Notes: generated by a model from the letters alone, not told the origin. Shown: positions 32,227-46,080, numbered from the stretch's first letter. The stretch: DNA of 64,000 nucleotides from Hevea brasiliensis (GCF_030052815.1 NC_079501.1:78884979-78948978); one strand, 5' to 3'. Program-made: numbers and translations.

Positions 32227-34339
32227 TGAAAGAGTGGAAGCGTGATTATTGAACATTAGAACCTTGAATTTCAAAAATTATTTCTAAGGTTACATGCACC
32301 ATACCAAGTATCTTATGAACCTAATCAATTTCCAATGCCCAATTGCATACCAAAGCATATTTTAGCATGCATTAAAATTTCATTTGCCATTAAAGATTAG
32401 GAATTAACATTTAATTCAATTAAATCCTAACTAAAGGAGGGATTTTAGATACTAACCTCTTGATGCACAATTGATGAAATCTTAGGATGCTTTTAGGACC
32501 CCAAATATTGTCCCTATAGCTTGTCCACCAAAAGCACACCAAGAAGCAATTATGGCAGCCTCAAACTTTGCCTCTCAAGCTTTGCTAACCACTTGAAGAT
32601 GGGGTTTAGTGCTTTAGTGAAGGTTAATGCGTATTTAGGACACTAGAAACCTTTTCTAGCAATTTTTAATTCAAAGAAAACAAGGGATTTTTTATTTTTT
32701 TAAATCAAATGAGAAAAGAAGAGAGGAGATAAAGAGCCCTTTGTGCCATCACACATGAGAGAAAGAGAGGTGGGCTGAATTTTTCTTTATAACTTCTCTT
32801 TATATACTTAGGTCAAACCCTAACTTCCTTGCCACATGTCATCACAAGATCCCATGTTGTTATTATTTGATTTAATCCTATAGAGCCAAGTGTCAAGCTC
32901 CATTTAAATCATGATATGTAGTCTTCCAATATAGGAAGACAAGTGGCAAGATCATATGATGCCATGTGTCACCATCTCATGGTATCACATGTCACCATGT
33001 GAAAAGACCAATTTGCCCTTACTCTTTCATTTGAGTTCTCAAACCAAAATTATAATTTTTCCTCTTTAAATCAATTTATATCAAATATAAATTAATTAAT
33101 TAATTAATCTCCATTAATTAATTTCTTATAATTAAATTCATATTTAATCAAATTAATATAAATTTAATTTATACTATACATCCAATAACCTAGATTTGGT
33201 TTCAAGTCACGCTAGGGACTTTGCAATCTTATTGCAAACCAAACCTCTTTAATTAATTAATTAAACTCTTTAATTAATCAATTAAATCACATTTTAAATG
33301 GTGATTAACTTGTGTAGATGTGTGACTTACTAGGCTCATTACTTATTGGCAATGAGAAATGATATTAACTCTTAGTATCATCACAACTTTTTCTTACCAT
33401 AAATGATTTCTCTAAATCATTTCAGACATCTCATAGACCATGGTTGACACCTAGCATAGTATGCCATGGCCACCCAATCAGTAATAAGGAATACCTTAAA
33501 TGAACCTTTAATCATATGTTACCATGCACTAGAATCTCTACGTTACAAAATCCCAATTCAAGCTGGAGTCATGGTTAATGTCAAACCTCATTTGCTATGA
33601 ACATTATGTTCTCTTTTAATTCCAGTTCTTGATTAATTAGATTTTCTTATCAGAAACTCCTTTCTGACTAAATTTGTCTGTCCTGGCCAGGAACTTGAAA
33701 CATGAAGAATAATTAAATGAACATAGGATTTTATCCCTATTTACTTTGGGTAACAGATTCCATCTTGATCAACACCTATCTCCATATATAACTAGTAGGA
33801 GCCAACACATGCCCATATACCCATACACAGTACAAGTATGAAAGCAGTATCAAACTCAAACCACCTATATACAAGATAACTGTGTTATCTCAATTCTAAA
33901 AATTATATGCACTGATATGATATATGACAATGCATTGACAAGAGTAAACTCCATGTGCTTGTCATAAGCATCACTGGTTCGGCCTACTTATCATGTATAA
34001 GTTCCTATCATGTTTGTTATGTGGCATGAGACTCACCAATCCATCTTATTTATATCTCATATAAATACCTTGGGAACAAACATGATTACAATCTTTCTGG
34101 ATAAATCTTGTCCTTTGTGAAGTATCCTCGATTGTGAACCAATTTATGATACTTTGTGCTAGAAATACTGTCACTCATATTCCTAACAACTTAAGAATAG
34201 AATTTCTAACAAAATATCAATGGACTTTTTCTATTACACATAAATATATTATGTAAATGGAAAAGTGAAATTGCCTTTTATTAATAAAATATGTACTAGA
34301 TACATGCAAAATGATATGCTCTAGGGCATAATACTAACA
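32227..34339 (-). repeat. 3' LTR of Copia copy 1
   Basis: 2113 bp; the minus strand starts TGTTAGTATTATGCCCTAGAG and ends ...CTTTCA. It is homologous throughout to the LTRs of copy 2 but visibly more divergent. AT-rich ttaatta palindromes lie at 33080-33290. A polypurine tract precedes it (34340-34348). A minus-strand TATA-like tatataa is near 32810. Confidence 0.85.
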
Positions 34340-34348
34340 ATCTCCCAC
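34340..34348 (-). promoter_or_regulatory. Polypurine tract, Copia copy 1
   Basis: Minus-strand gtgggagat directly upstream of the LTR start TGTTAG, identical to the tract in copy 2 (37965-37973). Confidence 0.75.
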
Positions 34349-34353
34349 TAGCA

Positions 34354-35886
34354 CTAGAGCCATTCATTACAATATCTTAGACCCATCTTTTCAAGATGTC
34401 GGTCTAACTAAGTTTGTAACATAGGCTTTGTGAATGGATCAATTGGCTTTTCAGCTGATGCTATTTTCTGTATGGCTACATTGTCTCACCCAACTATCTC
34501 TCTGATAATGTGGTAACGCCTTTCTATGTGTTTGGATTTTTGGTGAAACCGGGGTTCCTTAGCCTGTATGACCGCTCCATTGTTGTCACAGTAGAGAGGA
34601 ACTACTAACTCAATGGAAGGAACAACTACAAGTTCTGTCACGAACTTCTTTATCCAAACAGCCTCTTTTGCGGCATCTGATGTAGAAATATACTCAGCCT
34701 CTGTAGTGGAATCAGCAATCGTACTCTATTTGGAACTCTTTCAACTAACTGCACCTCTATTACAAATGAACACAAACCCAGAGGTAGACTCTCTATCATC
34801 AATATCTGATTGAAAATCAGAATCAGTATAACCATCCAATTAAAAGTCACCACCTCCATAAATCAAGAATAAATCATTGGTTCTTCTCAAGTACTTAAGG
34901 ATATTCTTGACAGCTATCCAGTGTTCCAAACCTGGATTGGATTGATACCTGCTAGTCAAACTAATAGCATATGCGATATTTGGCCTAGCACACATCATTG
35001 CATACATCAAACTTCTAATAACCAAAGCATATGGAATCCTAGCCATTTTATCTCTTGCTTCTGGTGTCTTTGGAGACATCTCTTTAGAAAGGTAGATACC
35101 ATGTCTCATCGGTGACAATCCTCTCTTGGATTCAAGCATGTTAAACCTCTTTAACACCTTTTCCAAGTATAGACTTTAGGATAAACCAATTATTCTTTTT
35201 GCTCTATCTCTATAGATGAGAATTCCAAGAATATAGTTGCCTCCCCTAAGTCTTTCATGGAGAATGTATTGGACAATCATACCTTGACAGTTGTCAACAT
35301 ACCTATGTCATTACCTATCAACAGAATGTCATCTATATATAAGACAAGGAAAGTGATAGCACTATCACTAACCTACTTATATACACATGGTTCATCCACA
35401 TTTTTAATAAAATCAAATGACTTAATGGTTTTATCAAAACAGATGTTTCAACTCCTCGAAGCTTGTTTTAACCCACAAATGGATCGCTTTAGCTTGCACA
35501 CCTTGGAACTATCTTGAATCATTCAAAACTGCTAGGTTGTTTCATGAAAATGTTTTCATCAATGTATCCATTGAGAAAAGTTATTTTGACATCCATCTGC
35601 CAAATCTCATAATCATAGTATGTAGCTATTGCTAATAGAATCCTATTTGATTTAAGCATGGCAACAGGCGAGAAAGTCTCCTCATAGTCAATTCCTTCCC
35701 TTTGGCAAAACCCTTTCGCTACTAGCCTTGCTTTATAGGTTTTTACCTTTCCATCAGAACCAATCTTCTTCTTGAAAACCTATTTATTCCCTATAGGTAC
35801 AATACCTTCAAGTGGGTCAACAAGGTCCCAAACTTGGTTCTTATGCATGGAATCAATTTCGGATTTCATAACTTCAATCCATTTTG
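34354..35886 (-). pseudogene. Copia copy 1 pol: RT C-terminal part and RNase H
   Basis: Minus strand. RT catalytic YIDDILLIGND lies near 35305-35340, then KRFNMLESKRGLSPMRHGI (35100-35166) and a YAMMCARPNIAYAISLTSRYQ block (34960-35020). RNase H follows down to the stop at 34354, with the final block near 34380-34560 matching the copy 2 AENPADPFTKPM region. Several stops and frame changes break it (e.g. near 35175 and 35515). The N-terminal RT codons at 35884 are cut by copy 2 and resume at 57974. Confidence 0.83.
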
Positions 35887-37964
35887 TGAAGGAGCGGAAG
35901 CATAAAAAACACAAGTTTATATCATTGAATTCAAAAATTTTTCAACTAGGGTCACATGCATCATGCAAGATTCATTTTTATCTATTTGATTTCAATGATA
36001 AACAACAAATTAAAACTCTTTTAATATGTCTTTGGATCTGTATTTTCCATTTAAGATTTTAGAATTAATCAGATTAATTTTAGAACCCTAGATTAGATCA
36101 AGAACAAGTGCACTAACCTCTTGATGCACTGCAGTGTGTTTAGTACCTTTGGGATGCGTCTTTAGGAAACTAGATGTTGTCCTTCTAGCTTGTCCACACT
36201 AAGATCACCTGTGGCAGCCCTTGAACAGCTTCTAAAGCTTTTTCTATGAATTAGAAAATCAAGTTTTGCCTTTTGAGAGATTAGAGATGTAAACAGAACA
36301 CTAGAAACAATTTCTAGTATTTTTAATTCAAGAGATTGTTTGCTAATCTCTTTGAATTGATGAGAGATGAAGAAGAAGAGAAGGGAGAGGTCTCCAAGGT
36401 AGCAGCACAAAGAGAAAGGCAGCAGCTTGTTGTGTTTTATTCTTTCATCCTTGCACTTATATAGCTAGGTCACCACTTAAAACCCTTGCCACATGTCACC
36501 TTCTTATTGGCTCTAGGTTTAATTGACCCAATCACATTGTGCCAAGTGTCAAACCTATATTTAATCTTAATTTTAATCATCTTACATGATTAAAAGACAT
36601 TTGGTAAGCTTATGTGTAGTGCCACATGTCACCTTGTGAAATGACCAAAATGCCCCTGTGTCTTAATTTTGAGTTCTCAACCCAAAATAATTATTTCTCT
36701 TCTTCTAATCAATTTATATCAAATATAAATTAATTAATTAATCTCTATTAATTAATTTCTCATTAATTAAATTCATATTTAAACACTTTAAATATAAATT
36801 TAACTTATACTATACATTTAATAACCTAGATTTGGTTTCAAGTCATGCTAGAGACTTTGTAATCTAATTGCAAACCAAACCTATTTAATTAATCAATTAA
36901 ACTCTTTATTTAATTAATTAAATCATATTTAATTTGGTGATTACTTGTGTATGTGTGTGGCTTACTAGGCTCATCACTAATTGGCAATGAGACATGATAT
37001 CAACTCTTAATATCATCAGAACTCTTTCTTACAATAAATGATTTCTCTAAATCATTTTATGCACCTCATAGACCATGGTTAACACCTAGCATAGCATGCC
37101 ATAGCCACCCAATCAGTAATAAGGTTTACCTATAATCATATGTTACCATGCACTAGAATCTCTCTGTTATAAAATCCCAACTCAAGCTGGAGTCATGATT
37201 TATGTCAACCCCATTTGCTATGAATATTATGTTCTCTTTTAATTCCAGTTCTTGATTAAAAAGATTTTCTCATCATAAACCCTTTTCTGATTAAATCTAT
37301 CTGTCCTGGCTAGGAACTTGAAACATCAAGAACAATTAACTGAACATAGGATTTTATTTCTATTTACTTAGAGGAACAGATTCCATCTTGATCAACACCT
37401 ACCTCCATATATAACTAGTAGGAGCCAACACATGCCCATATATCCATACATAGTAAAAGTATGAAAGCATTATCAAACTCAAACCACCTATATACAAGAT
37501 AACTGTGCTATCTCAAGTCTAAATATTAAATGCACTGATATGATTTGTGATAATGCATTTACAAGAGTAAACTCCATGTGCTTGTCATAAATGTCACTGG
37601 TTCGGCCTACTTATTATGTATAAGTGCCTATCGTGTTTGTTATATGGCATGAGACTCACCATTCCATGTTATTTATATCTCATATAAATAACTTGGGAAC
37701 AAACATGAATACAATCTTACTGGATAAGTCATATCCTTATTGTGAAGTATCCTCGATTGTGAACCTATTTATGATACTTTGTGCTAGAAATATAGTCACT
37801 CATATTCTTAATAACTTAAGAATAGAATTTCTAACAAAATATCAATGGACCTTTTCTATTACACATAAATATATTTTGTAAACGGAAAAGTGAAAATGCC
37901 TTTGGTTAATAAAAGATGTATAAGATACATACTAAATGATATGCTCTAGGGCATACTACTAACA
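35887..37964 (-). repeat. 3' LTR of Copia copy 2
   Basis: 2078 bp; minus strand TGTTAGTAGTATGCCC...CTCCTTCA. It is collinear with 55891-57973. A TATA box (ctatataag, minus) lies near 36457-36465, transcribing toward lower coordinates. A ttaatta-rich palindromic stretch is at 36720-36930. Confidence 0.92.
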
Positions 37965-37973
37965 ATCTCCCAC
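37965..37973 (-). promoter_or_regulatory. Polypurine tract, Copia copy 2
   Basis: Minus-strand gtgggagat immediately before the LTR start, just after the pol stop at 37979. Confidence 0.78.
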
Positions 37974-37978
37974 TAGCA

Positions 37979-39585
37979 CTAGAGCCATTCATTACAATAT
38001 CTTAGACCCATCTTCTCAAGATGTCGGTCTAGCTGAGTCTGTAACATGGGCTTAGTGAATGGATCGGCTGGATTTTCAGCTGATGCTATTTTCTGCATGG
38101 CTACATCGCCTCGCCCAACTATTTCTCTGATAATGTGGTAACGCCTTTCTATGTGTTTGGATTTCTGGTGAAACCAGGGTTCCTTAGCTTGAATGACTGC
38201 TCCATTATTATCACAGTGAAGTGGAACTGTTGACTCAATAGAAGGAACTACTGCAAGTTCTATCACGAACTTCTTTATCCAAACAGCTTCCTTTGCAGTA
38301 TCTGATGCAGCAATATACTCTGCCTCAGTAGTGGAATTTGCAATCGTACTCTGTTTGGAACTCTTTCAACTAACTGCACCTCCATTACAAATGAACACAA
38401 ACCCAGAGGTAGACTCTCTATCATCGATATCTGATTGAAAATCAGAATCAGTATAACCATCCATTTGCAAGTCTGCACCTCCATATATCAAGAATAAATC
38501 GTTAGTTCTTCTCAAGTACTTAAGGATATTCTTGACAGCTATCCAGTGTTCCAAACCTGGATTGGATTGATACCTGCTAGTCAAACTAATAGCATATGCG
38601 ATATTCGACCTAGTACACAACATTGCATACATCAAACTTTCAATAGCCGAAGCAAATGGAATCCTGGCCATTTTATCTCTTTCTTTAGGTGTCTTTGGAG
38701 ACATTTCTTTAGAAAGGTGGATACCATGTCTCACTGGCAATAATCCTCTCTAGGAATCAAGCATGTTAAACCTCTTTAACAACTTTTCCAAGTATAGATT
38801 TTAGGATAAACCAATTATTCTTTTCGATCTATCTTTATAGATGCGAATCCCAAGAATATAGGTTGCCTCCCCTAAGTCTTTCATGGAGAATGTATTTGAT
38901 AACCATACCTTTACAGTTGTCAACATACCTGTGTCATTACCCATCAACAGTATGTCATCCACATATAAGACAAGGAAAGTGAAAGCACTGTCACTAACCT
39001 TCTTTTAAACACATAGCTCATCCTCATTTTTGATAAAAACAAATGACTTAATGGCTTCATCAAAATGGATGTTCCAACTCCTTGAAGCTTGTTTCAACCC
39101 ATAAATGGATCGCTTTAGCTTGCATACCTTGGAACCATCTTGGGATTCAAAACCCCTAGGTTGTTCTATGAAAATGTTTTCTTCAATGTATCCATTGAGA
39201 AAAGTTGTTTTAACATCCATCTGCCAAATCTCATAATCATAGTATGCAGCTATTGCTAATAGAATCCTAATTGATTTAAGCATAGCAACAGGCGAGAAAG
39301 TCTACTCATAGTCGATTCCTTGCCTTGGCGAAACCATTTCGCTACTAGCCTTGCCTTATAGGTCTCTCCCTTTCCATCAGAACCAATTTTCTTCTTGAAA
39401 ACCCATTTGTTCCCTATAGGTACAATACCTTTAGGTGGGTCAACAAGATCCCAAACTTGATTATTATATATGAAATCAATCTCGGATTTCATAGCATCAA
39501 TCCATTTTGAAGAGTCTATATATGATATATCTTTTTCATAGGTAATTGGATCATCTCCATGATCTACTTCTTCATGAGTAGACAA
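37979..39585 (-). pseudogene. Copia copy 2 reverse transcriptase and RNase H
   Basis: RT N-terminus: KWVFKKKIGSDGKGETYKAR then LVAKWFRQG (39256-39585). After a frame change come MDVKTTFLNGYIEENIFIEQ and YGLKQASRSWN (39005-39283). The catalytic YVDDILLMGND lies near 38932-38969. RT C-terminus and RNase H: ATLCTRSNIAYAIS-type block, SDFQSDIDDRESTSGFVF (38366-38740), DNNGAVIQAKEPWFHQKSKH and ENPADPFTKPM (37979-38266), with the stop at 37979. At least four frame breaks or stops occur (near 38275, 38750, 39000, 39270). The active-site residues themselves are retained. Confidence 0.88.
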
Positions 39586-40650
39586 CTCTTATTCTTCTTC
39601 ATGAAGGAAACCATATCTCACTGGTGGGTGAGATAGCCTAGTTGTTCTACGAGGAACAGCTGTAGATGTTTCATCAACGAGTGTAAGTTGACTAGATGGA
39701 TCTATATCCATCTGATCTGTTGGTTGGTTAGAATTCTCCAATTCTAACTCTATTTGCCTTCCTTTGCCTCCTTCTTGAACAAGCTGTTGTTCAAGAAATG
39801 TGGCATCTCTACTCACCATAACCTTTTGTGATGTAGGCAAATAAAAATAATATCCAAAACTATCTTTTGGATATCCAACAAATTGACCCTTTTCTGATCT
39901 GGTCTCCAATTTATCAGTGTTCAGCTTTTTGATATGAGCTGGACAACCCTAAATCTTAACATGCTTAAGACTTGGTTTTCTTCCATGCCATATCTCATAA
40001 GGTGTGGAAGAAACTGATTTTGATGGAATCCTATTCAGAATATACAAAGCTGATTCTAATGCAAATCCCCAAAAAGATATTGGTATATCAGTATAGCTCA
40101 TCATACTACATACCACATCCAATAGGGTACGATTTCTCCTTTCAGATACACCATTCAGTTGTGGTGTTTCTGGAGGAGTTAGTTGGGAAACAATGCCGTG
40201 CTCTCTCAAGTATTCATCAAATTCAGTACTCAAATATTCACCTCCACGATCTGATCGAAGAGCTTTAATACTCTTTCTTGTTTGATTTTCTATTTCAGAT
40301 TTAAATTCTTTGAACTTTTTAAAGGATTCATGTTTGTATTTCATCAAATACAAATACCCAAACCTTGATTTATAATCATTAAAGGTAATAAAGTAATGAA
40401 AGCCACCTCTAGTTATTTCCTTAAATGGATCACATACATCACTATGTATTAGCTCCAAAATATTTTCAGCTCTTAGCCCTTATCCAACAAAAGGTGATCT
40501 AGTCATTTTGCCCTGAAGGCAAGATTCATAAGTTAGAGTAGGCTCAGAGCCCAATGAGGATAGAATCCCCATTTTCTCCAGTTTTGCAATCCTATCTTCT
40601 GCAACATGACATAACCTTAAGTGCCAAATATATTTTGTACTTGAGTTGAT
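39586..40650 (-). pseudogene. Copia copy 2 integrase
   Basis: The pre-integrase HHCC region (40480-40640) is read through frame changes. The core is 40458-39949: catalytic Asp in MELIHSDVC, Asp in ALRSDRGGEYLS, Glu in LNGVSERRNRTLLD, followed by YEIWHGRKPSLKH. After a stop near 39947, the C-terminal segment 39909-39589 has EKGQFVGYPKDSFGYYFYLP and an acidic linker (QMDIDPSSQ) toward RT. The core is the longest intact piece of this element. Confidence 0.87.
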
Positions 40651-40652
40651 TT

Positions 40653-41471
40653 TCACCATGGCATTGCATTCATTTTGTGTTTGTCATTATTATCTAAATA
40701 ATAAAGACCATCATTCATATAACCCGAACTAACATATTTATTTCCAAAATAATTATTGCAAACATCATCTGTGAAATGAAATTCATAGCCATTTCTAGTC
40801 AAACTAGATATAGAAATGATGTTCTTAAAAGCATCAGGTACATATAAAATATTATCCAAACACAAAATATGTCCAGACATGTAAAAAGATTTAGATCCTA
40901 TGGCTAAAGCTTCAACAGTTGAGCCATTGCCAATCCGGACTCTAACATCTCGAGAACGCAAGCTACTACTATTTGCTAGTTCCTGCATATCATAAGAAAT
41001 GTGAGAACTGGCACCAATATCTAAAACCCAAGCTGTAGATGAACTATGAGTATCATCAGAATCTAAATAATAAGATATGGACATACCTTCCGAAGGTGTA
41101 TCCTTCTTGTTCTTTAGAGAAGCAAGATACTTTGGGCAGTTCCTTTTCCAGTGCCCATCCTTCTGGCAGTGGAAACACTTTCCTTTGCCTCCATTAACTT
41201 TAGTCTTCCCTTTCTGTTTAGCTATTTTCTTGGAAGGACCAAGAATCTGAGGTTTCTTTTTCTTATTGCCCTTCTTCTTGTTTGACTTTCCAGCATAAGA
41301 GGATGCAATCAAAGCTACCTCCTTTCCTTTATTGCCCGGTATATTCTTTTGGGCAATAACTAGCATGTTGAATAAACCAGCCAAGGTACATTCCTGTTTA
41401 GTTATATGAAAATTTGTCACAAAATTCCCAAAAGACTCAGGAAGGGACTGAAGGATCAAATTCGTCTGCAA
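40653..41471 (-). pseudogene. Copia copy 2 gag C-terminus and protease
   Basis: An open 272-codon stretch. Capsid end (ILQSLPESFGNFVTNFHI), a lysine-rich linker, CCHC knuckle CFHCQKDGHWKRNC (about 41134-41177) and then the protease with AWVLDIGASSHIS near 41005-41040, where the usual DTGAS is DIGAS. The GSTVEALAIGS and ILYVPDAFKNIISIS blocks are typical of Copia protease and the following linker. The frame is lost just before integrase. Upstream it is separated from the N-terminal gag by a stop at the codon that is CAA in copy 1. Confidence 0.87.
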
Positions 41472-41948
41472 TTAGAAATCCATGTTGAAGTCAAGATGTT
41501 CAAACTGCTCAATCAGCCGAATCATCTTATGGACATGATCCCCAACATTCTGTCCCTTAGACATCCTCATGCGGAATAGCTGTCTAGATATCTCATACTT
41601 AGCATTCCTGCTGTGCTCACCATATAACTCTTACAGGTGAAGGAGGATCTCACTTGCACTCTGCATGTTTTCATGTTGCTTCTGTAACTCTTTACACATA
41701 GAAGTAAGCATGTAACACTTAGCTCTCATATCATGCTCCTTCGACTGGTCTAAAGTTTCATGTTCCTCTGGAGTGGCCTCTGGAGGTAAGGGACCAGGAA
41801 CATTTGAGCCTAGAACATATCCTATATGTTCAAGGTTCAGGACAATTTTCAAATTTCTTAGCCAATCAGACATATTAGGTCCTGTCAACCTATTGCGATC
41901 AAGTATGCTTGCAAGGATATTGGATAGTGGTGGTTCTTCTGTACTCAT
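41472..41948 (-). pseudogene. Copia copy 2 gag N-terminus
   Basis: ATG 41948 opens MSTEEPPLSNILASILDRNR, followed by LTGPNMSDWLRNLKIVLNLE, the UBN2-type Copia Gag start. Two TAA stops (41631-41633 and about 41472) occupy positions that are CAA (Gln) in copy 1, so both look like C-to-T changes. Otherwise the frame is continuous to the knuckle region. Confidence 0.87.
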
Positions 41949-42384
41949 TATTATCAGAAAATTAACTGCAGAAAATAACCAGATTAATTAGTAAATGTAT
42001 CATTTAATTAACCAAAATGATTATGGTCTTTTAATCAAATTGGTCATCCCATTAACTTAGCGAATCCTACACTTCCAAAGTAGAAAACAGAAATCCTAGT
42101 TGGATGAATTTCTGGTGGGTGATTGAATTCTTATAATTTTATTGATCATCCTCAGGTACATCCATTATTGGAATTATAATAAACTATAAGTGAGTAACTC
42201 CTTGCCCATCACATCTCATGTGAGGTTCAATCCTTTACCTAGCCCTTAGTGCTCAAAATCTCAAGTACATCCATTATTAACTTATCTTGCATTAGTTAAG
42301 TTAATCCCATTGAACCAGTAATTATGCAAATAATTTTAATGTCCTCAGGTACATCCAATATTGGCCACCAAACCATTTACATAT
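41949..42384 (-). other. Copia copy 2 leader, gag-proximal part
   Basis: Untranslated sequence between the Tekay insertion and gag. Three copies of a ctcaggtacatccattattg-like motif occur at 42151, about 42259 and 42344. It ends with target duplication catat (42380-42384). Confidence 0.7.
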
Positions 42385-45300
42385 TGTCATACCCTACCCC
42401 TCTGTAAGGCGTAACATGATCCCGTAGTATACCTAATGAATTACCAAGTTCGCCTACTGGTAACCCATTAAATACACTACAAGAGATTTTCAAAACTTTT
42501 TTTACTTCTTTTACAGTGATGAGCACTATTTACAGGTGTTAAAAACCTTTTTGAACTGAAGTGAATCAACTAACACATTTAGACTATTAGTAATTTCTGT
42601 AAAAATTTTGGCAGAGTGCCCTCTGTAATTTGGATAAAACAGTTCTTCAAAAACCTGTAGAAAGCACTTTAATATTTTTCTCAATCTCAAACTCCAACAT
42701 AATTCAATACAAATCCACAATAATTTTTCAAAGACTGAGATACAAGAAATGTAATATAATTTTTACAAGTCAAAATAACTCATAATTTATTTCACAACTT
42801 TAATGTACAATTTTAATTTACAACTGCTCAAAACCAAGAACAATGTGTACATATAGTGGTCATACATTACAGTACAAAATGCAAAATGTGGTATACTCGT
42901 TATACCCGATAATCTCTCACTGGATGTACTAGCAGCCTAATCTGCTACCCTGTCCGTCTGTCTACCTGCGACAGCAATGGAAAGCTATCGCTGAGACAAT
43001 GTCTTAGTGGTGCACAACATTAACCAAATACAACTTTAAATCACAATTCATAAATCATATAAATGATGGATACGTAAAATCATAGTTAAATTCAAGACAA
43101 TTAATGTCATAAGGAATTTAACACAATATCACAATAAACCTTAGAGATCAAAACATAGTTAACTTCAAAAGACAGTGAATGTCAATAAGAGTTTAAATTC
43201 ATTTCACAATCTCACAATACATATCAATAAATCACACACAGCTTAATCATGTTCCAAAGTTCAATTCGTCCCAAAAGTCGATGGCTAATAAGGTATTCAA
43301 TTCGTCCCAAAAGTCGATGACTAATGAGGAATAACATAGCTAGCTAGCAAAAATATGAGTACTCATTTGATTCATCCTCAACAGGAACACACCTCAATAC
43401 TTCAGCCAGAGAGGGAATTCAATTCGTCCCACTAGACAAACTAGTGAGGAATACAATCAATATACATGATAGCTGTGGTTTCAAACCATTTCCAATGCTT
43501 TTCAATCAAGAAGTATCCATCAATGTCATTCAAACAAATTTTCACAGTTTCAAACCATTTACAATGTTTTTCAAGCAATAAGTATCCATTCAAACACATT
43601 TTCACAATTTAAAACAATAATGTACAAATAGTCATAATTCATTTCAATTAAAAAAATTCAAAAGAATTAGCTGTTGTGCACAAACCTCTGATAACTGTCT
43701 CCTAGCCTTGACTCAGGGTTTCCTTCCCTTTACCTGAGTCTTTGCTAACTGAGAAACACAATTTGAAGTGTTTTAGTATTCATTTAAACTGTCTCTAACG
43801 ATAATGCTCGATAATTAATTCACTGAATTCTATTATTTGCTTAATCAACCTAATATATCGACCCTCGATGTGTTTTAGGTAAATTAGGTTTTAGTGTTAC
43901 TAATATGTCACATTCGATAGTCTTTTAGGGTTGGTACATGTTACCAATTTCAGTTCCGTGTATACTGTATTTTCTTGCAATTTGCTGGATTCCGGGATAC
44001 TAGTTTGACCTAGTCGGATGACCTAGTTCCCTTGGTTTTCGGGTTTTAGTCAAAACTACAAACTTGTAGATATATGTCTTATTGCACACGGGGAAAAATT
44101 TTAGGTCATTCTGAGTTATGTAGTCCAAGTTATGGTCATTTTACTATTGCTGGTCAAAATGCATCAAAATTGGTCACTTTAGGTCATTTTAGGTCAATTT
44201 TGGTTCAGCCAGTTTTTGGACCCGAACTTGTGCAAGCTGTTTGACTTGCTTATGATCATTTCTGGGTTTTGTTGTCTTCATAAGACTTGTAGATATGGGT
44301 CTTAACTATTCATGGTCAAAATTTCAGGTCAATTGGACCTGTTTTGAGTGAGTTATGGCCTAAACACTAACTGCTGCCCAAATGGTAACTTTTCATGCCT
44401 TATTTGCACTTAATCCGGATTTGGTCATTTTTCAAGCTACCTTGCAAGCAGAATTTTGGCAAGCTTTCTTCATGAAAGTTGGCACATTTTGTGCCTAGTT
44501 TCACCTCCAATTGGTCTCATACCAATTGGAGCCACACACATAAAGTTCTAGGCCTAAAACACAAACTGCCTTATTGCATTTCTTTCATACACATCAAGGA
44601 TCACTCTTAACACTTACCAAACTCAACATTCAAGCCAATTCTGGTTGTACCATAACCTAAACATAATTCACAACATATTATAGGTCATTTTGGCAGCTTA
44701 CAATCACATTCAACATGCACCATTTAGTACAGAATTTTTCAAACCAAATTTACAACAATTCAATCACCTAACCATAACACTTTTACATGTCCAACTTCAC
44801 ACCATTACACACATACCCAAACTGCCATAATAACCAACACAATTCAACATTAATATTCTATAATCCAAACATGAAATAACATCCTTATGGTTCACCAAAC
44901 CAGGCTGTCATTTCATGCATTACATTCCCATAATTTCCAAGCATTCAAATTTCAATACACATTCACATATGCTAAGTATACATCACCCAAATAATTTCCT
45001 ACACCATATACGTTTAATCAATCCTTTAATTCACCATTTACAAGCAAAAATAAACTGTCTTCAAGGTGTTTCCATGGCTGCCAAAAGTACACTTCCCCCT
45101 TTAAACATCAAACCTCAAAAATTTCTCCATAAATAAAACACCCATAACATCCTTAGAAACTTTAACAAAACAACAATAAAAAATACAAACTTACCTATTG
45201 ATGAGGCTTGTTAAATCTTCACTAAACTCCCTTGATATTGGTATCTATTTCTTCCTTGTGAGGTGGGGATCAAAATTAATGAAGACAAGTAAACAAAATT

Positions 45301-46062
45301 TAGCTTGAAAATGGGTGTAAAGAGCCATGCATTTGGGCGGCCATGGGAGGGTTTGAAAGCTTCATTTCGGCATGGTGAGTGAATTGAAGAAGATGAAGAT
45401 GTTAGTGGAGATACATCTGCCCAATTAATGGTTATTCAATCCCATAGTGCTCCACTCATGCTACGATAATAATTTAATAAGTTTTAAGTGATAATTACTC
45501 CATTTACACTCCATTTTTGTTATTTACATTAGGTACCACTAAATTAATTTTTCATTATATTTTCCAAGTGTAATATTATTTATTTTTAATGGACATTTAG
45601 GTCAAAAGACAACTCGGGGTTCAAATGACCACAATGCCCCTGTTCGGGTTACATTCCCGATTTTTCAGTAACACCGGGTTGTCCTTTTTTTCGATTTCTC
45701 ACTTTTTTTTGTACTAATTATTTAATTTTCATTTAATATTTCTAATGGTATTTGTATTTCAATAGGTGTCTATTTAAGTCCTAAAAATATTTTCTAGGGT
45801 TCCCCGCGGTCCAGGGCTAGTCAACGGTCCACGCCGTGACTTCCCGGTGCGGTCACCCATCGCTAGGGTTCTCAGCTCGCTTAACTTGGTTGCATTTCTT
45901 TGCTATTTTTTTTCCTTTGTTTTTCTTGTATTCTCTTTTCTTGTATTTCATTATTTTATGTCTCCTCACTCATATCGAAGTGTAGTTCTAGGCATTCTAG
46001 CTATCCGGACAACACTGGTCACTGGAAGAGTAAAACGCACTACTGAACATAGGGGTGTTACA
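42385..46062 (-). repeat. 3' LTR of Tekay-type element
   Basis: 3678 bp, minus strand TGTAACACCCCTATG...GGTATGACA. It is collinear with 50912-54590. Contains tandem-like ttcaattcgtccc units (43259-43440). Short ORFs in it recur in the other LTR only because the LTRs are copies. Confidence 0.93.
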
Positions 46063-46064
46063 AT

Positions 46065-46080
46065 TCTCCCCCCCCTTAAA
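46065..46080 (-). promoter_or_regulatory. Polypurine tract of Tekay-type element
   Basis: Minus-strand tttaaggggggggaga lies three bases before the LTR start TGTAACACC. Confidence 0.82.

Noticed and set aside
44915..45136. Small ORF repeated at 53440-53739
   Set aside because: The copies are the same position of the two Tekay LTRs; similarity comes from LTR duplication and no domain is seen. The same holds for 42526-42720 and 51053-51247, and for 45847-46083 and 54375-54599.
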